DNA of 64,000 nucleotides from Nostoc commune NIES-4072 (GTDB lineage: Bacteria > Cyanobacteriota > Cyanobacteriia > Cyanobacteriales > Nostocaceae), in NCBI RefSeq assembly GCF_003113895.1, contig NZ_BDUD01000001.1:1107916-1171915 (forward strand), written 5' to 3'. This document shows positions 36,002-45,146 of the stretch, piece after piece. Both the position numbers and the translations under genes were made by a program. Numbering within the stretch: position 1 is the stretch's first letter; every line of letters begins with the position of its first letter. The notes beneath the pieces were generated by a model. The model saw nothing but the letters and a program-made list of their open reading frames with translations, made no database searches and had not been told where the DNA came from.

Positions 36002-36463
36002 GATTAATCTCTAAAAATAATATTGTTGACGATAGAAACTACAGGTATAAACAGTGAAACAAAACTTCCGCTAATCCGAATGGAAATAGCAGATAAGCTA
36101 GTATCGCCGCTACGCAAAAGTCAAAAGTTAACTTTGCTAGGTAAATAAGTTTGTAATAAGGACTTTAGTCCTTGTGTTAAATACTGAAGTACATCTTTAT
36201 TTCTGGTACTTTTCTAATTACTTATATCCATAAATTAGCTGGTTGATTACTTGCTTACATTGTAGTATAATTACTTGAGGGTTAATAGTACCCTAGAGGG
36301 TACTATCTTTAACTGCAATCTTTCCTGGCATGATGCAGTATTAACGTGAGCAACACATCCTTGGGTAATAGACGCGATGAATCGCGTCTCTACAAATGGT
36401 CTATTTGTCGCATTCTTTTTTCAAATTGGTGTTACTTAGACGATGGGTTTTACTTTCGTTCAT
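36002..36463. other. Intergenic region with palindromes
   Basis: Contains the perfect 22-bp palindrome with arms ATAGTACCCT / AGGGTACTAT (36286-36307), an AAGGACTTTAGTCCTT stem at about 36157-36172, and the GACGCGATGAATCGCGTC repeat at 36371-36393. No gene seen. Confidence 0.6.
36371..36393. repeat. Dispersed palindrome GACGCGATGAATCGCGTC
   Basis: Copy of the repeat at 5683-5710; it is followed by TCTAC as in the two copies inside smc. Intergenic. Confidence 0.85.
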
Positions 36464-36501
36464 AAAAAAAACCCCTCCTCGCTAGCGCGGGGAAGGGGTT
36501 G
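36464..36501 (-). terminator. Intrinsic terminator of the PRC-barrel gene
   Basis: On the minus strand AACCCCTTCCCCGCGC pairs imperfectly with GCGAGGAGGGGTT and is followed by a run of eight T. It lies 15-50 bases after the stop of the PRC-barrel gene. Confidence 0.8.
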
Positions 36502-36515
36502 GGGGTGGGGATAAC

Positions 36516-37511
36516 CTAATATCCGCCTTCTTCTTCGTATTCTGGCTGTCTTTCCTTGACTTTCTTGGGAATATTCACTGGTTTCGGCGCATCTTCCCAA
36601 GCATCGCCTTCTACGTCGTCATAATCATCGTATTCATCAACATAAGGCTTGTTATAGGGCTGGGCATCATATTTTAGCGGCTGTGGTTGTTGATACCTGT
36701 CGCTACCTGTTGCCTCGCTCCAGTTATCTTCTTCCTCGTCTTCTTCGTATTGAATAGATTCATACTGCCGCGCTTTCATTACCTGACGCTGTGGCCTTTC
36801 TTCTTCCACATAGTCTTCTGTCCATTCTTCTTCCCGCGCTACGGGTTCGGGGGCGCGAACTTTTTGCCTGGGTGGCTGTAATGGCACTCCACTAGGCAGT
36901 TGTTTATCTGGCGTAACTTGGCGTGGTGGAGTATAGGCGTATTCTTCTTCTATATCTCGCTCCCAAGGTGCTTTGCCGATACCCAGGCGCTCTAGTAAAC
37001 CAACTGTCAACTGGTTTACCCGTTCTTCGGCTCCCTCAAACACAATCAACCGATTGGGGCCAGTGCTGACAATTTCATCGACTGAGAACTCGTAAGTACT
37101 CAGAAATTGATCAGGAATTTGGGGCAATCCTAAAGAAGCAATAACTATGGAGTTAAGCTTCCCGGTTTCGCCATTGAACTTGAAGCCCCGAACTTTGCCT
37201 AAGACTTCACCTGTTTCTGTAATTACTTCCCAGTTAATCAGATTACTGAGAGATTCAACTTCGATATCTTCTATTACATCTTCGTTATCAACCAGGATGA
37301 CATCACCAATCTGGCTGATGTTGTTGAGGTACATATAGCGCGGTATGCCCGAAATGGAGATCAGGCTATCTCGCAAACCAAGAGCCACAACCTCTCGTTG
37401 ATCTATATCAACCCAGACTTGACTGATGATGCCTAGCCGCTTGCCGTTGTCGCGGGTAATCACCTGGGTATTTAATATGTCGGAACGCCTAATTATCTGT
37501 TCGGAGGTCAT
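36516..37511 (-). CDS. PRC-barrel domain protein
   Basis: 331 residues. Two PRC-barrel-like domains (about 1-85, with VITRDNGKRLGIISQVWVDI, and about 90-170, with EVITETGEVLGKVRGFKF) precede a disordered, acidic and Gln/Pro-rich tail with many Glu and Tyr (EEERPQRQVMKARQYES). PRC barrels bind proteins or RNA in photosynthetic and RNA-processing contexts (RimM, the photosynthetic reaction-centre H subunit). A paired-barrel form with an acidic tail is common in cyanobacteria, function unproven. ATG at 37511. It is downstream of smc on the same strand (199-base gap). Confidence 0.85.
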   Translation of the reverse strand: MTSEQIIRRSDILNTQVITRDNGKRLGIISQVWVDIDQREVVALGLRDSLISISGIPRYMYLNNISQIGDVILVDNEDVIEDIEVESLSNLINWEVITETGEVLGKVRGFKFNGETGKLNSIVIASLGLPQIPDQFLSTYEFSVDEIVSTGPNRLIVFEGAEERVNQLTVGLLERLGIGKAPWERDIEEEYAYTPPRQVTPDKQLPSGVPLQPPRQKVRAPEPVAREEEWTEDYVEEERPQRQVMKARQYESIQYEEDEEEDNWSEATGSDRYQQPQPLKYDAQPYNKPYVDEYDDYDDVEGDAWEDAPKPVNIPKKVKERQPEYEEEGGY

Positions 37512-37710
37512 TCTATACCGAGTCCTGATCTCGAATCCGGTTTAACGCGACGTGCAACTTATTCTTAGAACCCTTCTCCAAAGCTCTTGTCCACAGGGAG
37601 AGAGGCTTTGATTTTTGCTCTCTTTCCCTGGTAGGGAAGGGTTTGGGGGTTAGGTTTGAGAGAAACTCGCACATTACGTGGTTTATCTATACACTATTAT
37701 TAACAAAAAC

Positions 37711-40700
37711 TCAAGCAGATGTATTGGATGATTGTAACTTAATCCCCAAAACTTGAGTGTAAGCTCCTCGTGCTTGAGTAACGCCAATTGTGCGTTCGGC
37801 TGATTCTATCATCGGACGACGCAAACTCACAACTATAAATTGCGCTTGTTGTGACTGTTGTTTAATCATTCTAGCTAATCGCTCTACGTTTGCTCCATCT
37901 AGGAACATATCTACTTCGTCAAAGGCGTAAAATGGCGATGGGCGGTAGCGTTGCAGGGCAAAAATAAAGCTCAAGGCTGTAAGTGATTTTTCTCCCCCAG
38001 ACATGGAAGCTAGGCGTTGTACTGGTTTCCCTTTGGGATGTGCGACTAAATTTAGCCCACTACTAAAGGGATCTTCTGGGTTTTCGAGTTGTAAGAAGCC
38101 GTCACCGTCTGAAAGAATGGCAAAAATCGATTGAAAGTTTTCGTTAACAGCGTCGAAAGCTTCTTTAAAGGCAAGTTGCCGCAATGTGGTAAAGTTTTCA
38201 ATCCGTAAAAGTAGTTCGGTGCGTTCCCCTTCTAGTGTCTCTAATTTTTGCGTGAGTTCTTGGAGACGGTTTTGCGTGCGTTCGTATTCTTCCAATGCCA
38301 GCATATTAACAGGTTCCATTGCCTGTAAGCGTTTGGTAAGCGATCGCAATTCTTTTTGCAATTCTTCCAAATCTACTTTATCTGGAACTTCCGGCAACGG
38401 ATTTGGTAATTCTGCTCCCACATCTCGCAACTGGCTTTGTAATGCAATTAGTTCTTCGCGGCGCTTCTCTTGGGTTTCTTGGAGTTTTTGGATTTCCCAT
38501 TGCAATTGTTGTTGGCGCAAAAGATGCGATCGCACTTCTTGTTCTGTAGCGTCGCGTTTTTGTTTTTCTTCTCCTAAATTTTGTTCCATTTGATTTAACG
38601 ATAAACGGGTTTGGGTGATTTGGTCGTCTAGCGTTGTGGTTTGGCTCAAGACGCGATGAATCGCGTCTCTACAAGAGGTTTGTTGGGTTTCGTATTCGGT
38701 GATTCGCGTTTCTGCTTCTTGGATTTTTTCTTGTAAACGTTGTTGCTGATTTTCTAAATTTTTTAATCTTTGTTCGGCTTCGCGTAATGCTGTTTCACGT
38801 TGTTGCAATTGTTGCTCTTGAATTTTAATTGTCGCTTGGATTTGTTGCCATTCGCTGGGGGTTTGGGATGCTTCTAACTCTGCTAAGGCGTGTCGCAATT
38901 GTTGCAATTCATTTTCTTGTCCTGGTAATTCCCGCTCTAAGATTTCTAATCGGGATTGAGCAGTGGCTAACTTTTCGCTGTTTTGGGCGAGTTGCGATCG
39001 CCTCCCCTCTAATTGCGCTGTCAAATTCTTAATATCTTTTTGCAACTGTTCCAATTGCAACTGCTGTTCACGCCGCGCCTGACGCGCTTCTGTGAGTTCT
39101 TGCGTCAGTTTTTTAGTTCTGGCTGACAAAGTAGCGATCGCTTCTGTACAACGTTCTAAAACTCGCTCAATATCCACCAAGCGAGTTTTTAAAGCGATCG
39201 CTTCATCAGATTCCGCCGCTTCCGCATTGCCAAACCGCAAGGCTGAACGCTGGGTGTTGCTACCACCAGTCATTGCACCACTGGTTTCTAAGAGTTCCCC
39301 GTCTAAGGTGACGATGCGATATAATCCTAAATTTTTCCGCGCCGCTTCCAGGTTGGCAAAAACTACAGTGTTCCCAAAAACATAGCTAAATACATCTTTG
39401 TAACGGCGATCGCAATCGACTAAGTTAACAGCATAGTTAACGAAACCGCTAGCAAAACGCAGTGTTGCATCTTGAGTAAATTTGGGAGCGTGAATTTTAT
39501 TCAGGGGTAAAAAAGTTGCTCTCCCTGCACGCTTCTGTTTGAGTAGTTCAATCCCTGCGGCGGCGATGCTGTCATCTTCCACTACAATATGTCCCAAGCG
39601 TCCACCGGCAGCCATTTCTAAAGCTAGTTGATGACGGGGTTCTACTTTTCCTAACTGCACAACTAAGCCACAAAGTCCAGGCATTCCCGATTGTAAAATG
39701 ACTTTACTCGCTTGGGTTCCTTGGACTTCTTGCTGTGCTTGCGCTTGCGCCTCTATTTTATCCAACTGGCGTTGTTTTTCTCGTTGTTCAGAAAGTAACC
39801 GTTTTTGAGTTTCCTGTTGGATTTGCAGTTCTTGTTCTGTAGCTGAGAGATTTTGGGCTAAATTTTGGATGGGTTTGCTAGAGGCGTTAAATTCAGTTTC
39901 AATTTGACTACATTCAGTTTGTTTTTGAGCTAATAGCGGTTCGTCGCGTTCAATTAGCTGGGTTTGTTCGGAAATTAATTGCTGTAACTGATTATTGCGT
40001 TCTGTGAGTTGTGCTTTTTCTGTGCGTTGCGGTTCTAGAGTTTGCAACAGAGTTTCAATTTGACGGTTGAATGCTGTTTGTTGCTGCACCCACGCTTCCG
40101 AAGCCGAGGCGATTTCTGCGGCGGCTTCGCGGGAGGTTTCTAGAGATTGGTGGGCTTCATTTCTTTGGTGTTGGGAAGACGTGATGAATCGCGTCTCTAC
40201 AATTTGGGTTTCGGCAATTTCTTCTAGGGAATGACGGTGTTTTTGAATTTCTTGCTGAGTTTGAAGCAGACGTTTGGCGGTTTCTTGGGAAGTCGTTTGT
40301 AATTCGGTTAGCTGACGCTGGAGTTGCTTTCGTTCTGCTTCTTGGGTGGCGAGGGTAGATTGTACTGCCAAAAGTTCCTCTTCTCCCAATGCTTTTACAT
40401 GAGCATTGAGTTGTTCCAGTTCAGCAGTTTTTTGGACGATTTCAGAATTTAGGTTTGTAAGTTGGGTAGTGAGTTCAGTAGAATTGCGATCGCCTGTTTG
40501 AATTTCGTGAACTAACTTTTCTTGTTGTGCTTGTAGCGATCGCCATGATAAAACAGCTTCCCAGGATTGTTTCGCTAGAAATTCTGTGCGGAGTTTTTGA
40601 TATTTCTCAGCTTTAGCCCGATCTTGGGAAAGGCGATCGCGCTGTGCAGTTAATTCCGTCTCGATAATCCGACAGCTATCTTCTTTTTCCTTCACCTCAT

Positions 40701-41349
40701 TTAAAGTTGATTTGGCTTGGATGATTTTGCGATCGAATGCCGCCACCCCAGCCAATTCATCAATAATTTCTCGCCGTTCCCGCGCATTCATCGAGATAAT
40801 GCTGGTGACATCCCCTTGCAGCACCACGTTATAGCCTTCAGGATAAACCCGCAGGTTACTTAGTTGTTCATGCAATTCCGTTAGCGTGCAAGATACACCA
40901 TTGATATAGTAATTCGACGTGTAACTTCCTTGGTGAGTGACTCGCAGCCTTCTAGTAACACTCCACTCAGTTGGGGAGTGGGGAGTGGAGAGTGGGGAGT
41001 GGGAATTTTCCTCATCTTCATCTACTTCTTCCTCTGCTTCCTCGCTCTGCGCCTTTGCGGCTTTGGGTAAAACATCTTCCCCTGATAAATCAAACGTCAC
41101 AGTGACACTAGCCTCAATAGAAGCGCGTCCTTTAGAGGTTTGGGTGTTATTTACCAAATCTGGGAGGCGATCGGCTCGCATTCCCTTAGAACTGGAGAGT
41201 CCCAGGCAAAATAGCAGTGCATCTAGAATGTTAGACTTACCCGAACCATTTGGCCCAGATATGACAGTACACCCCGGTAGCAAAGGGACTGAAGTAGTGC
41301 CACCGAAGGATTTGAAGTTCGTAAGTTCCACGCGCTTGATATGCACCAT
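37711..41349 (-). CDS. smc: Chromosome segregation ATPase SMC
   Basis: Structural maintenance of chromosomes protein, 1212 residues, forming the condensin ring with ScpA and ScpB. Walker A is GPNGSGKS (about 33-40), followed by the coiled coil, a hinge at about 555-680 (GMPGLCGLVVQLGKVE onward), a second coiled coil, signature SMSGGEKSLTALS and Walker B YAFDEVDMFLD. Three repeat-derived in-frame insertions are visible. A heptamer STRR at 40971-41004 gives HSPLSTPHSPTEW in the N-lobe. Two palindromes in the coiled coils (40178-40200 and 38650-38672) give VETRFITSS and CRDAIHRVL. All keep frame, so the protein is presumably functional. Confidence 0.96.
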   Translation of the reverse strand: MVHIKRVELTNFKSFGGTTSVPLLPGCTVISGPNGSGKSNILDALLFCLGLSSSKGMRADRLPDLVNNTQTSKGRASIEASVTVTFDLSGEDVLPKAAKAQSEEAEEEVDEDEENSHSPLSTPHSPTEWSVTRRLRVTHQGSYTSNYYINGVSCTLTELHEQLSNLRVYPEGYNVVLQGDVTSIISMNARERREIIDELAGVAAFDRKIIQAKSTLNEVKEKEDSCRIIETELTAQRDRLSQDRAKAEKYQKLRTEFLAKQSWEAVLSWRSLQAQQEKLVHEIQTGDRNSTELTTQLTNLNSEIVQKTAELEQLNAHVKALGEEELLAVQSTLATQEAERKQLQRQLTELQTTSQETAKRLLQTQQEIQKHRHSLEEIAETQIVETRFITSSQHQRNEAHQSLETSREAAAEIASASEAWVQQQTAFNRQIETLLQTLEPQRTEKAQLTERNNQLQQLISEQTQLIERDEPLLAQKQTECSQIETEFNASSKPIQNLAQNLSATEQELQIQQETQKRLLSEQREKQRQLDKIEAQAQAQQEVQGTQASKVILQSGMPGLCGLVVQLGKVEPRHQLALEMAAGGRLGHIVVEDDSIAAAGIELLKQKRAGRATFLPLNKIHAPKFTQDATLRFASGFVNYAVNLVDCDRRYKDVFSYVFGNTVVFANLEAARKNLGLYRIVTLDGELLETSGAMTGGSNTQRSALRFGNAEAAESDEAIALKTRLVDIERVLERCTEAIATLSARTKKLTQELTEARQARREQQLQLEQLQKDIKNLTAQLEGRRSQLAQNSEKLATAQSRLEILERELPGQENELQQLRHALAELEASQTPSEWQQIQATIKIQEQQLQQRETALREAEQRLKNLENQQQRLQEKIQEAETRITEYETQQTSCRDAIHRVLSQTTTLDDQITQTRLSLNQMEQNLGEEKQKRDATEQEVRSHLLRQQQLQWEIQKLQETQEKRREELIALQSQLRDVGAELPNPLPEVPDKVDLEELQKELRSLTKRLQAMEPVNMLALEEYERTQNRLQELTQKLETLEGERTELLLRIENFTTLRQLAFKEAFDAVNENFQSIFAILSDGDGFLQLENPEDPFSSGLNLVAHPKGKPVQRLASMSGGEKSLTALSFIFALQRYRPSPFYAFDEVDMFLDGANVERLARMIKQQSQQAQFIVVSLRRPMIESAERTIGVTQARGAYTQVLGIKLQSSNTSA
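38650..38672. repeat. Dispersed palindrome inside smc, copy 1
   Basis: GACGCGATGAATCGCGTC and TCTAC, read on the minus strand as Cys-Arg-Asp-Ala-Ile-His-Arg-Val in the second coiled coil. Same repeat as 36371-36393 and 5683-5710. Confidence 0.88.
40178..40200. repeat. Dispersed palindrome inside smc, copy 2
   Basis: GACGTGATGAATCGCGTC and TCTAC, one base off the perfect palindrome, read on the minus strand as Val-Glu-Thr-Arg-Phe-Ile-Thr in the first coiled coil. It is read in a different frame from the other smc copy. Confidence 0.88.
40971..41004. repeat. STRR heptamer array inside smc
   Basis: Five tandem near-copies of GGGAGTG, read on the minus strand as a Ser/His/Pro/Thr-rich loop in the N-terminal ATPase lobe, next to a run of acidic residues. 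The heptamer is a common intergenic STRR here (24459-24505, 45012-45060). Confidence 0.88.
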
Positions 41350-41597
41350 AGGCGCTGGTTAACTGGGCTAATGAAGAACAAGTGTATCAACTAATTAAAT
41401 ATTGGCAAGAGGGTAGCGAGAAAATTAGAGATTTTCACACCACAGAGACGCAGACAACGCAGAGAGGGTAAGAGAATCGTGGTTTAGAGAAAAACAATAC
41501 TGCTAGAGTTAGCACAAGCACGAGATTTTATTGCAGGCGCTCAAAAGCAACTATATCAAATCATTCAAGTTTTAGTTGAGATAACTAATTTAACAAG
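41350..41597. other. Intergenic region upstream of smc
   Basis: Contains a CACCACAGAGACGCAGACAA-type dispersed repeat (about 41440-41460) and a short plus-strand frame (LLELAQARDFIAGAQKQLY, about 41500-41560) of unknown origin. This frame ends where the GrpB remnant begins. Confidence 0.4.
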
Positions 41598-41783
41598 TTG
41601 TTGTTGGCAAAGCGATCGCTATCATGTGAGGAATATAACTTTATTTTAGTCACAGAACAAGTTTTAGTTTATGGAGAACTTAAGCGTCAACTTGCACAAC
41701 GTTTTCGGTACGATGTTGATTCTTATTGCGATGCAAAAACGCAGTTTGTAGAAGGTATCCTTAAAACTTGCACTTCTCGATAG
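41598..41783 (+). pseudogene. C-terminal remnant of a GrpB family protein
   Basis: The frame contains EQVLVYGELKRQLAQRF, then YDVDSYCDAKTQFVEGIL. This matches the C-terminal helix pair of GrpB (UPF0157) proteins, a nucleotidyltransferase-fold family with the pattern Y-x-x-L-K-R-x-L-A-x-x-F-x-x-D-x-x-x-Y-x-x-x-K-x-x-F-V. The N-terminal three-quarters, including the nucleotide-binding residues, is missing. It has no plausible start of its own. I read it as the surviving end of a deleted gene; confidence is moderate because only about 40 residues match. Confidence 0.55.
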
Positions 41784-41848
41784 ATAAATAAACCCATGAT
41801 AAGTATTCTTTGGGGCGTCACGACTAATGAACTCATCTTTATTTAACC

Positions 41849-41883
41849 AAAAAAACAGGCCTTACACAGATGTAAGTCCTGTT
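41849..41883 (-). terminator. Intrinsic terminator of the BON lipoprotein gene
   Basis: On the minus strand AACAGGACTTACA / TGTAAGGCCTGTT (one mismatch, 4-base loop) is followed by a run of seven T. It lies about 67 bases after the stop codon of the minus-strand lipoprotein gene. Confidence 0.8.
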
Positions 41884-41949
41884 TAAATTTTCTGATGATG
41901 TAAGCTGATTTAACTAATCCACGGTTAACTGAGAACTTCAGTTATTCTT

Positions 41950-42420
41950 TTATGGCATTTTCACAGCTTTAACTTTTGCTTCCACCTTCACTGTCTTTAC
42001 ACCTTGAACTTCTTTAACTAAAGTTTCAGCTTTCTGGAGTTCTTCAGCAGAAGTTGCTGTGCCTTTGAGGATAATTTCACCCTCTTTGTTTTCAACTTGT
42101 AACTTATTACCTGGTAAGCCTTTATTTAACTTTTCGCTAACTTCAGTTTTCAAGTCGCTCTTAGCTTTTGTTGCTGCCGTTTTTTCAGAATCGGTTTTAA
42201 TAGTATCTGTACTAACTCCTAAAGGAGTCGTTTGGGTTGCGGGAATTTTGGCAGTAGTTTTATCCGCAGTTTGATTTATCTGAGAAGCTGGTGTTGCTGG
42301 TGCTTGAGCGGCTTCATTAGTAGTACTAGAAGTTTCTGAACCAGTTTTAGTAGCCTCTTGGCAGCCAAAAGTTCCAACTACCAAAATGCTACTAACTAGC
42401 AATAGAATTAGCTTTTTCAT
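41950..42420 (-). CDS. BON domain lipoprotein
   Basis: 156 residues. The N-terminus MKKLILLLVSSILVVGTFGC is a lipoprotein signal with Cys as the lipidated residue. A Thr/Ala/Gln-rich low-complexity linker follows (about 25-80), then one BON domain (about 85-150; KLNKGLPGNKLQVENKEGEIILKGTA and KAETLVKEVQGVKTVKV). BON domains bind membranes or lipids and occur in osmotic-shock proteins such as OsmY. ATG at 42420 is preceded by GGAGAAG; the longer TTG start is rejected. The gene stands alone. Confidence 0.88.
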   Translation of the reverse strand: MKKLILLLVSSILVVGTFGCQEATKTGSETSSTTNEAAQAPATPASQINQTADKTTAKIPATQTTPLGVSTDTIKTDSEKTAATKAKSDLKTEVSEKLNKGLPGNKLQVENKEGEIILKGTATSAEELQKAETLVKEVQGVKTVKVEAKVKAVKMP

Positions 42421-42890
42421 TATCTTCTCCAAATTGAATACTAGAAGCGATTAATTGAGGTGTGTGTGATAGTGAGGAGCAGATGTTAAAAAGCAATTAA
42501 ATGTGAAGTAGCAAAAGTTTCCAAGCAATTGCTTAGGTTACTGGAAATTGAAACTTAGACGATTTCTTGAGGCTAAGATTTTGCAGCCATTATTGAGAAG
42601 CGCCAATTCAATTTTCCTGACGGTTGCTAACCAGGATGCGTCTACATCCACTCTGTAGCTCTCTATGAATTTAATGTAGATGCCCAGTAGCTCTTTCGGT
42701 GGTAGACTGTGCAGCCTTGCAGTAGTGACTCGATGTTATCAGATTTAAGTCAGTTTGGCGATATCTAAGCCTATGCAACTCAAAACTTCAGCATTTTTGC
42801 AATTCTGTGGCAGCAAAATTACCAACAAAATGTTACTTTAGAAAACTATGGCTTACTTACAATGCCCCAAATATCAGGAAATATTAGCCA
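42421..42890. other. Intergenic region, nothing recognised
   Basis: Divergent promoter region of about 470 bases between the BON lipoprotein and the RNase D-like gene. No repeat, remnant or clear promoter box was identified. Confidence 0.35.
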
Positions 42891-43811
42891 ATGCCGTACC
42901 TTACTTCCGCCCGCGAAATTAGTGCCATTGTTGCTGAATATACCAACGCTAAAACGCTGTGGATAGATACAGAAGTTGCTGACTATAAAAGTCGTAATCC
43001 CCGATTATCACTGATTCAGGTATTAGATAATCCCAAAGATATGAGTGGCGATCGCGTTTACCTTTTAGATGTTCTAGATCAACCTAATATTATAGCTGAA
43101 TTTATTGAGAAAATTATGATAAATTCTGCCATTGAAAAAGTTTTTCACAACGCCAGTTATGATCTAAAACTTCTCGGTAACAAGAAAGCCAAAAATATTA
43201 CTTGTACTTTAGATATGGCAAAAAAAATTCCCTACTATCTTTTACCTTTACCTAATTATCAACTCAAAACTATAGCTACGTCACTTTGTAGCTTTAACAA
43301 TATTGAGAAACAAGAACAAACAAGCGATTGGGGAAAACGCCCCCTGACTGAAGAACAGATAGAGTATGCTTACTTAGATTGTATTTATCTGGCTCAAATT
43401 CACTCAAATTTATTAGATTTGCAAGCCCAAGCCAGCCCCGATCCCGCAACGGAAGACTTAATATCACTAAGTAGTAGATATTCGCAACTTGAGCAACAAT
43501 ACAAGTTGTTGAATTCAGAATTTGAGCATTTGCAAGAACGCATGAAAAAAGCTATGCAAGCTCAGAATATATCTGAAACTGCTTATTACAAACTAACTAG
43601 TTATGAACGGACTACAGTTAAAGCTACTTTTACAGAATTAGCAAGGCTAGCGCAAAGTGAAGGTATTAATTTAGATTTTCCAATCACACTCACTCAGAAA
43701 CTCAAAAAAGATTTAGGGTCAAATCTAGAACAACTTTCTGTAGATATTGAAAAAACCACCTCTTGGCGGCTAAGTTCCAAAACTCAAGAAAGTGATATTG
43801 AGGATGAGTAA
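42891..43811 (+). CDS. Ribonuclease D-like 3'-5' exonuclease
   Basis: DEDDy exonuclease family, 306 residues. Catalytic residues are D and E in LWIDTEVAD (motif I), D in FHNASYDLKLL (motif II), and Y and D in YAYLDCIYL (motif III). The C-terminal part (about 190-306) is a charged, helical extension instead of a full HRDC pair. It probably trims tRNA or other structured RNA 3' ends, perhaps together with the window's RNase Z gene, though that link is only thematic. ATG at 42891. Confidence 0.88.
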   Translation: MPYLTSAREISAIVAEYTNAKTLWIDTEVADYKSRNPRLSLIQVLDNPKDMSGDRVYLLDVLDQPNIIAEFIEKIMINSAIEKVFHNASYDLKLLGNKKAKNITCTLDMAKKIPYYLLPLPNYQLKTIATSLCSFNNIEKQEQTSDWGKRPLTEEQIEYAYLDCIYLAQIHSNLLDLQAQASPDPATEDLISLSSRYSQLEQQYKLLNSEFEHLQERMKKAMQAQNISETAYYKLTSYERTTVKATFTELARLAQSEGINLDFPITLTQKLKKDLGSNLEQLSVDIEKTTSWRLSSKTQESDIEDE

Positions 43812-44172
43812 ATTGTTTAGGTGGCTACAAATGCCAGAATTTATGGAGTTATTATTTAGAATAAATCTTAATATATCAATTTTTTCCAATAGTATTCTAA
43901 AAAACATGAACAACAGTAGGTTACTGATCAGAAATCTATTGTCAAGAATTAAAGAGATGAAAATAGAAAAGAGCAAAACTGACAAGTTTTATACTTTATA
44001 TTTTATGATTTTTCCTTAATATAACTATTAAATAAATTTATTGAAGATCAGGAAAATTTATAAATTAGTTTTAAATCTCTATCCAAAGTTAAAATAACTA
44101 TTGAGTTAAAGAATTAAAATCTAGATTTTGCTACTAATTGCGTTCAGGTGTTATGGCAGTTTATATTAAATC

Positions 44173-45015
44173 ATGAAACGGAGTTTATTTAAACAAAAGC
44201 GAACAAAGGTAAATCAAGTATTTACTATAGCTATTTTTACTACATTGAGCGCAATTAGCAGTGTTTCTTGTAGTAAGAATGAGAATGTTTTAGTAACAGA
44301 AATAGGAGTTAGTCAACCTAGCCGTAGTTCAGCTACAGCATTCAAAGGTGGGGAATTCTATCTTCAGGGAAAGAATCAGCATTTAAACGGCGATTTACAA
44401 GCTGCGATCGCTTCTTATGGTAAGGCAATTGCTCAAAATCCTCAATATGGCGCTGCCTACAACGGCCGGGGATTAGTCTACTTTGATTTGGGAGACAAGG
44501 AAAAAGCGATCGCAGATTACAATCAAGCACTTAACATCAACCCTAACGACGCGGAAGCCTACAATAACCGGGGAAATGCCCGCGCCTCACTAGGAAATAA
44601 CACAGAAGCAGTAAAAGATTACAGTGAAGCGATTCGCCTGAATCCCAACTATGCCGAAGCCTACAATAACCGAGGAAATGCCCGCGCCACCTTGGGCGAA
44701 AGAAGAGAGGCGCTAGATGATTTTGACCAAGCAATTCTCCTCAACCCCAAATATGCGATCGCTTATAATAACCGAGGAAATGCCCGTGCTGCCAATGGAG
44801 AGCCACAGGGTGCGCTCGAAGATTACAATCAAGCCATTCGCCTCAACCCTAACTTTGGCGCTGCCTATAATAACCGGGGAAATGCCCGCGCCACCAATGG
44901 AGACAAGCAGGGGGCACTCAAGGATTTACAACAAGCAGCAAGCATTTTTCAAAGTCAGGGTAACAATGATTTATATGAACAAGTGATGAAAAATATTAAA
45001 GAACTTGGGCAGTAG
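44173..45015 (+). CDS. TPR-repeat lipoprotein
   Basis: 280 residues. A basic N-terminus and hydrophobic stretch end in SSVSC (lipobox-like, Cys about 33). Six tetratricopeptide repeats of 34 residues follow (about 58-260), four of them sharing AYNNRGNARA, which implies recent tandem duplication of a 102-bp unit. TPR arrays are protein-protein scaffolds; no partner is indicated. ATG at 44173. A dense STRR block follows the stop. It is convergent with the symporter gene. Confidence 0.9.
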   Translation: MKRSLFKQKRTKVNQVFTIAIFTTLSAISSVSCSKNENVLVTEIGVSQPSRSSATAFKGGEFYLQGKNQHLNGDLQAAIASYGKAIAQNPQYGAAYNGRGLVYFDLGDKEKAIADYNQALNINPNDAEAYNNRGNARASLGNNTEAVKDYSEAIRLNPNYAEAYNNRGNARATLGERREALDDFDQAILLNPKYAIAYNNRGNARAANGEPQGALEDYNQAIRLNPNFGAAYNNRGNARATNGDKQGALKDLQQAASIFQSQGNNDLYEQVMKNIKELGQ

Positions 45016-45146
45016 GGAGTAGGGAGTGGGGAGTGGGGAGTGAGGGATGAGGGAGCAGGGGGAGCAGGGGAGGCAGGGGAAGAAATAAGCAATAGAATGC
45101 CCAATGCCCAATGCCCAATGCCCTATTCCCTATTCCCTATTCTTCA
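45012..45146. repeat. STRR cluster
   Basis: Heptamer arrays GGGAGTA/GGGAGTG, GGGAGCA, GGCAGGG, CCCAATG (x3) and CCCTATT (x3) fill the gap between the convergent TPR and symporter genes; the last units overlap the 3' end of the symporter gene. Confidence 0.92.

Noticed and set aside
36286..36307. Perfect 22-bp palindrome as an operator
   Set aside because: It is not close to any start codon, so no regulatory role can be supported; noted only as structure.
40937..41362. 141-codon ORF opposite smc
   Set aside because: Antisense shadow of smc with Ser-rich composition from the STRR and acidic codons.
44350..44970. DNA tandem repeats as CRISPR or satellite
   Set aside because: The 102-bp units are TPR codons inside the lipoprotein gene.
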